From an uncultured Achromobacter sp. (GTDB lineage: Bacteria > Pseudomonadota > Gammaproteobacteria > Burkholderiales > Burkholderiaceae_B), in contig CAJYKY010000369.1 of assembly GCA_913775005.1 (NCBI GenBank), forward strand, positions 1-5,803: 5,803 nucleotides of DNA. The letters are read 5' to 3'. The notes under the pieces were generated by a model that had not been told where the DNA came from, did no database searches, and saw nothing but the letters and a program-made list of their open reading frames with translations. A program made the translations under genes and the position numbers. This document shows, piece after piece, positions 1 to 2,942 of this stretch. Each line of letters opens with the position of its first letter. The first letter of the stretch is position 1.

Positions 1-23
1 CCTACACGACGCTCTTCCGATCT
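1..23 (+). other. Illumina TruSeq adapter remnant (not genomic)
   Basis: These 23 bases match the 3' end of the Illumina TruSeq read 1 adapter exactly, ending in GCTCTTCCGATCT. Biological sequence therefore begins at about position 24, and the window starts at an untrimmed contig or read end. Nothing here should be read as coding or regulatory. The match is from memory of the adapter sequence and covers all 23 bases, so chance is not a realistic explanation. Confidence 0.96.
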
Positions 24-52
24 CTGATCATGCCGGGTGAACCGCGCAGCGA

Positions 53-616
53 TCAGGCATCCACGGCCTGCGCCGCCTGCGACAAATCTTCCAGCTGCTG
101 CGGTGGTATCGCGACAATCGCGCTTTCCGATGCGCGCGCATCCGTCGTCAGGTGTTGAATCAGATCCACCGTAGTGGAGCGCCGCGTCAGCATCAGGCAC
201 GTGACCTCGTCATCGATGACGCGCGTGGCATGCCAGCACCCTGGCCGCATGCAGATGCCCTGGCCTTGCGGAATGCGAAACGCGGCAAGCGTGGCCAAGT
301 CGGGGCTGCCGTCGGAAGCGCTTTGCGCCACGACCTGCACGATCTCGCCCGTCAGCGGCACGATGGCCTGTTGCGTCAGCAGGTGCTTTTCCAAACTGGC
401 GACTTCGGTGGACGGGCTGCGGTAGTTGACCCACAGCAGCTCGGCATCGCCGCCCGCGCCCGTGTTGAACACGTGCTCTTGCCAGAAATCCGTGGCGGGG
501 TTCGAGAACAGCGGCACGCCATTGCCATCTGGCATCGGCTTGCCCAACATCCAGCCGTAGGCGCTGAACGCCTGCGGGGTCAGAACATTGACTTCCAACT
601 GCGTGTTGCTCGTCAT
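53..616 (-). CDS. AllA-like ureidoglycolate lyase family protein (cupin fold)
   Basis: This 187-residue protein resembles ureidoglycolate lyase (AllA), a cytoplasmic cupin-fold enzyme that splits ureidoglycolate into glyoxylate and urea late in allantoin breakdown. Visible family features, in order: an N-terminal LTPQAFSAYGWML segment (residues 12-24, the family's 'LTPEAFAPFG' region); E76-K77-H78 followed by TQQAIVPLTG (81-90), matching the family's 'ERH..SQAFIPL' block; and AAFRIPQGQG (111-120) with RPGCWHA (124-130), the cupin metal/active-site strand around H129. E. coli AllA is about 160 residues, so this one has a slightly long C-terminal tail rich in Ala and Gln. The ATG at 616 is preceded by AGGGA (622-626), 5 nt away, overlapping the TAG stop of the upstream small gene, so the two are probably co-transcribed and translationally coupled. 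No allantoinase, ureidoglycolate dehydrogenase or purine genes are visible nearby, so the family call is firm but the true substrate is uncertain. Confidence 0.85.
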   Translation of the reverse strand: MTSNTQLEVNVLTPQAFSAYGWMLGKPMPDGNGVPLFSNPATDFWQEHVFNTGAGGDAELLWVNYRSPSTEVASLEKHLLTQQAIVPLTGEIVQVVAQSASDGSPDLATLAAFRIPQGQGICMRPGCWHATRVIDDEVTCLMLTRRSTTVDLIQHLTTDARASESAIVAIPPQQLEDLSQAAQAVDA

Positions 617-624
617 GCGGGTCC

Positions 625-852
625 CTATGTAGGCGTGGGCGGCGTGCCGCGTTTGGGAAATTCAGCGTCGTAATCAAAATCACCGCGGGCAATCGCCGCG
701 ACAATGGCGGCGCGCCGGTCAGCCGCGCGCTTGAGATTGGCGGCGGTGGGCTTGACGCGGATGCGCTCCACGCAATGCCTGCCCTGATAGAAAAAGCCGA
801 TCTCGATCGACGATTCCGACGCGGGCCGAACCCCATCGAACCCCTGGCTCAT
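625..852 (-). CDS. Stand-alone integrase Arm DNA-binding domain protein (DUF3596 type)
   Basis: This 75-residue protein consists almost entirely of the N-terminal Arm-type DNA-binding domain normally found at the front of phage tyrosine integrases (DUF3596). Recognisable pieces are FDGVRPASESSIEIGFFYQG (5-24), which forms the beta strands of the domain; R25-H26-C27-V28-E29-R30, matching the family's 'RCRER'; KPTAANLKRA (34-43); and the ending ARGDFDYDAEFP (55-66), matching the family's 'GTFDYA..FP'. In integrases a core-binding and catalytic domain follows. Here the protein stops after a short KRGTPPTPT tail, and the AllA-like gene begins 8 bp later, so there is no room for a catalytic domain. 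The start at 852 is chosen because GGGA (859-862) lies 6 nt upstream. The ATG at 918 in the same frame would add 22 unrelated residues and lacks a ribosome binding site. It could be a domesticated DNA-binding protein, an integrase remnant, or a small family that recurs in these bacteria. The domain assignment is from motif recognition only. Confidence 0.8.
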   Translation of the reverse strand: MSQGFDGVRPASESSIEIGFFYQGRHCVERIRVKPTAANLKRAADRRAAIVAAIARGDFDYDAEFPKRGTPPTPT

Positions 853-994
853 CGCCTGTCCCGTGATGATTGGTGATGGGCGACATGATATCGCTTTGCG
901 CCGCGCGCATGGCGTCATATTGACGCGCGTCTTGCAGCCAGAATCGACCCGCCGCGTTACGATGTCCGCCAGCCCTTACACAAGGATGTGCACC
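853..994. promoter_or_regulatory. Divergent intergenic control region with two palindromes
   Basis: This 142-bp non-coding stretch separates the minus-strand Arm-domain/AllA-like unit from the plus-strand cupin gene and must hold both promoters. It contains an imperfect 15-bp palindrome at 880-894 (GCGACATGATATCGC, 6 of 7 pairs) and a second at 912-926 (GCGTCA-TAT-TGACGC, perfect 6-bp arms). The second continues into the self-complementary GACGCGCGTC (922-931). A minus-strand TATCAT (885-890), resembling a -10 box, lies inside the first palindrome. A plus-strand TTGACG (920-925), resembling a -35 box, lies inside the second. TACGAT (958-963) is a possible cupin -10 box. None of these pairs with a well-spaced partner, so individual promoters are uncertain. 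Operator function is inferred from symmetry and position. Confidence 0.5.
982..986 (+). promoter_or_regulatory. Ribosome binding site of the cupin gene
   Basis: AAGGA lies 8 nt before the ATG at 995 and decides that start. The in-frame ATG at 986 overlaps this site, and the in-frame ATGs at 962 and 863 have no comparable upstream sequence. Confidence 0.7.
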
Positions 995-1375
995 ATGGCT
1001 ACCGATCTGTCATCGCACTATGTTTTGCTGAACGCCGACGGCGTCGCGTCAACGGTTGTGGGCGGGGACGCATTCTGGTCGCAGCCCCCGGACCAGCTTG
1101 ATCAATACGGGCGCGGCTGGCTGGTGTCGGAATACTCCTTCGCCTCGGACTGGCCGCAATGGGAGATGCACCCGCAGGCAGATGAAATCGTGCGGCTGAT
1201 GGCGGGCGCTGCCGAACTGCATCTGGAGTGGCCCACGGGCATTCAGATCGTGAAGATGCTGGCCGACGACGCCTACGTGATTCCGAAGGGCGTGTGGCAC
1301 ACCGTCAAGGTAATGGAACCCTGTCGGATGCTGCACATCACGATGGGCGCGGGCACGCAGCACCGGGCGGCCTGA
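995..1375 (+). CDS. Small single-domain cupin protein
   Basis: This 126-residue cytoplasmic protein is a single cupin barrel. The first metal-binding motif is WEMHPQADEIVRLMAG (56-71), with H59, D63 and E64 as likely ligands or active-site residues. The second is YVIPKGVWHTV (94-104), with H102 as the second-motif histidine. Motif spacing is ordinary for small cupins. One change from the classic motif is that the usual HxH is replaced by a single H59 followed by P60, as in many small cupins of the 'anti-sigma factor ChrR-like' or sugar-binding kind. No signal peptide is visible. The start at 995 is supported by AAGGA at 982-986. The gene is divergent from the Arm-domain/AllA-like unit and its stop codon is 6 bp from the stop of the convergent transporter gene. 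The fold is clear, but the substrate and whether it is an enzyme or a sensor cannot be told from sequence. Confidence 0.82.
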   Translation: MATDLSSHYVLLNADGVASTVVGGDAFWSQPPDQLDQYGRGWLVSEYSFASDWPQWEMHPQADEIVRLMAGAAELHLEWPTGIQIVKMLADDAYVIPKGVWHTVKVMEPCRMLHITMGAGTQHRAA

Positions 1376-1381
1376 AGCGGC

Positions 1382-2626
1382 TTAGCCCGCCACGCTGACG
1401 CTGCGGGTACGCACGATCTGGCGATCATCGATCGGCCAATGCAGCACGGCCGACAACACGCCCAGCGCCATCGCGCCCACCCAGATCAGGTCATAGGAAT
1501 GCGTGGCTTCAAACACCACGCCGCCCAGCCACACGCCCAGAAACGAACCCAGCTGATGGCCGAAGAATACAAAGCCGAACAGCGTCGTCAGGTAGCGCAC
1601 GCCGAACACCTGGGCGACGAGGCCGTTGGTCAGCGGCACCGTGCCTAACCACACGAAGCCCATCACGGCCGCGAAGGCGTAGACCGTCCACGACGACAGC
1701 GGCAACAGCAGGAACAGCGCGATGGCCGCCGTCCGCACCAGATAGATGCCTGCCAGCAGATACTTGCGCCGATGGCGCGCGCCCAGGATGCCGCACACAT
1801 ACGTGCCCATGACATTGGTCAGCGCGATGATGGCCAGCGCGGCCACCGCGTCGGCCGCGCGCATGCCCTTGTCCATCAAATACGCGGGCAGATGCGTACC
1901 GATGAACGCCAGCTGGAAACCACAGGCCAGAAAGCCCAGGTTCAATAGCCAGAACCCGGGCTGATGAAAGGCTTCGGCAATCGCTGCGCGCATCGTCAGG
2001 CCCGCGTCGGCAGCGGCGGACTGTTGCGCAGCGAAGGCGGATTCACGCAAGGGCCGGGCTAGCGGCAGCACGATGACGAGGACCAGCGCGAACACCAACA
2101 ACGCGCTGACCCAGCCCCACCCGCCGATCAGCCATTGCGCCGTGGGCACCATGATGAATTGGCCCAGCCCCCCGACCGCGCCCGCCACGCCCAACGCCCA
2201 ACCGCGCCGCTCGGGCGGCACCAGCCGGCTCAACGCGCCATAGATGGCCGCGAAGGCGGTGCCAGACAGCGCCACGCCAATGCACACGCCCGCCGTCAGC
2301 ATGAAGGCGGCGGGCGTGGTGGCAAACGCCATGCCCACCAGCCCCAGCGCGTAAAACACCAACCCGCCCGCGATGACCTTGGCCGAGCCGTAGCGGTCGG
2401 CAACCATGCCGGTGAACGGCTGCACGATGCCCCACGTCAGGTTCTGCACGGCCAGGGCGATGGCGAAGGTCTCGCGGCTCCAGCCCCGGTCCATCGAGAC
2501 GGGCAGCAGGAACAGGCCCTGCACATGACGCACACCCAGCGCCAGGCCCATGACAATGCCCCCGGCCAGCACCAGCAGCCACAGGCGCGAGACATCCGGG
2601 GAAGGCTGGGCAGACGATGACAACAT
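1382..2626 (-). CDS. Major facilitator superfamily (MFS) transporter
   Basis: This 414-residue inner-membrane protein has the hydrophobic pattern of a 12-helix MFS transporter, about the usual length. The first helix is around residues 15-37. The signature loop motif A, between helices 2 and 3, reads GMVADRYGSAK (73-83) with D77, R78 and G80 conserved. A charged cytoplasmic central loop spans roughly 190-222. A second, weaker motif A counterpart, GARHRRK (282-288), lies in the C-terminal half. The late segment FFGHQLGSFLGVWLGG (354-369) is characteristic of a widespread proteobacterial MFS group related to monocarboxylate or oxalate/formate carriers, which suggests a small organic acid substrate, but that is inference. 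The ATG at 2626 follows a strong AGGAGGT (2632-2638) and a good promoter lies at 2680-2708. It is convergent with the cupin gene and divergent from the WG-repeat gene. It carries no regulator or binding-protein partner in this window. Confidence 0.9.
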   Translation of the reverse strand: MLSSSAQPSPDVSRLWLLVLAGGIVMGLALGVRHVQGLFLLPVSMDRGWSRETFAIALAVQNLTWGIVQPFTGMVADRYGSAKVIAGGLVFYALGLVGMAFATTPAAFMLTAGVCIGVALSGTAFAAIYGALSRLVPPERRGWALGVAGAVGGLGQFIMVPTAQWLIGGWGWVSALLVFALVLVIVLPLARPLRESAFAAQQSAAADAGLTMRAAIAEAFHQPGFWLLNLGFLACGFQLAFIGTHLPAYLMDKGMRAADAVAALAIIALTNVMGTYVCGILGARHRRKYLLAGIYLVRTAAIALFLLLPLSSWTVYAFAAVMGFVWLGTVPLTNGLVAQVFGVRYLTTLFGFVFFGHQLGSFLGVWLGGVVFEATHSYDLIWVGAMALGVLSAVLHWPIDDRQIVRTRSVSVAG

Positions 2627-2631
2627 GGTGA

Positions 2632-2638
2632 ACCTCCT
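2632..2638 (-). promoter_or_regulatory. Strong Shine-Dalgarno site of the MFS gene
   Basis: The minus strand reads AGGAGGT 5 nt before the ATG at 2626. This near-consensus site fixes the start codon and suggests efficient translation. It is the strongest ribosome binding site in the window. Confidence 0.85.
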
Positions 2639-2679
2639 GGGCAGGCTCGGCGCCGTGGCGGGCCAGATGCGATGCGCCT

Positions 2680-2708
2680 ATTACAGAGGCAGCGCAGGCG
2701 CGCTTCAA
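2680..2708 (-). promoter_or_regulatory. Probable sigma70 promoter of the MFS gene
   Basis: On the minus strand, TTGAAG (2703-2708, 4 of 6 to TTGACA) is followed after exactly 17 bp by TGTAAT (2680-2685, 5 of 6 to TATAAT). Just upstream of the -35 box lies an A/T-rich run (2711-2721) that could act as an UP element. Transcription would start near 2673, giving a leader of about 47 nt that contains the AGGAGGT site. An imperfect palindrome, GCCT-N7-AGGC (2676-2690), sits over the -10 box, and a wider inverted repeat GCGCCT/AGGCGC (2674-2679 and 2696-2701) brackets the same stretch. These are possible repressor sites. Confidence 0.6.
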
Positions 2709-2781
2709 CTGATTATTTTTTGCCCGCTGCATGCTCAGGCGGAATGCGAGCACTGATGGAAGAGTTGAAAAGGCCTCGCTG

Positions 2782-2809
2782 TTAACGCTTCGTTTTCTAT
2801 CGTTACATT
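2782..2809 (+). promoter_or_regulatory. Weak candidate promoter for the WG-repeat gene
   Basis: In a locally A/T-rich stretch, TTAACG (2782-2787) and TACATT (2804-2809) are 16 bp apart, each matching 4 of 6 consensus bases. This is the best-spaced plus-strand pair I see between 2760 and 2870, but it is weak. It would place transcription start near 2816, about 64 nt before the leader ORF. The rest of 2709-2879 shows no gene or hairpin that I can support. Confidence 0.25.
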
Positions 2810-2879
2810 TGCCGCGTCATTGCCTGCTACTGCTAGTTACAGTGCTGCCTTCCCCATTTTTCTTCGCAGGCAATCGACC

Positions 2880-2942
2880 ATGTGGCACGCCCGCCTTGGC
2901 TATCCCCGACTCGCGGTTCACCTCCGCGCCCGCGCACGATGA
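2880..2942 (+). CDS. Possible 20-codon leader ORF overlapping the WG-repeat gene
   Basis: An ATG at 2880 opens a 20-residue reading frame whose TGA stop (2940-2942) overlaps the ATG of the WG-repeat gene as ATGA. It has a modest ribosome binding sequence, AGG at 2868-2870, 9 nt upstream, whereas the downstream gene has none at its own start. The peptide begins MWHARLGY and contains five arginines, four of them from position 10 on. It resembles no protein I know. The likely role, if real, is to deliver ribosomes to the next start by translational coupling. The same stretch also holds an in-frame GTG (2882) that could instead be an upstream start for the WG-repeat protein. Arginine codons are common by chance in GC-rich DNA, so confidence is limited. 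Confidence 0.35.
   Translation: MWHARLGYPRLAVHLRARAR

Noticed and set aside
24..56. Inverted repeat CTGATC/GATCAG (24-29 and 51-56) as a terminator of the AllA-like gene.
   Set aside because: The arms are only 6 bp with a 21-nt loop, there is no T-run, and one arm abuts the adapter junction where the sequence is least reliable.
152..673. 173-codon plus-strand frame opposite the AllA-like gene, plus a shorter one at 174-425.
   Set aside because: Arg/His/Ala-rich translation without motifs. The opposite strand carries conserved AllA-family blocks.
625..852. Arm-domain gene as evidence for an integrated prophage or genomic island at this spot.
   Set aside because: No catalytic integrase domain, attachment-site repeats, tRNA gene or other phage genes are visible, and flanking base composition looks uniform.
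863..994. Longer cupin start at 863 (44 extra residues).
   Set aside because: The extra residues are not cupin-like, would cover the divergent control region, and lack a ribosome binding site, whereas AAGGA precedes the ATG at 995.
1375..1383. AAGCGGCTT palindrome between the convergent stop codons as a terminator.
   Set aside because: The loop would be a single base, so it cannot form a hairpin, and no T-run follows on either strand.
2043..2753. 236-codon minus-strand frame overlapping the MFS gene start.
   Set aside because: It is the shifted frame of the transporter gene with an Arg/Gly/Ala-rich product. The MFS frame has motif A, hydrophobic helices and a strong ribosome binding site.
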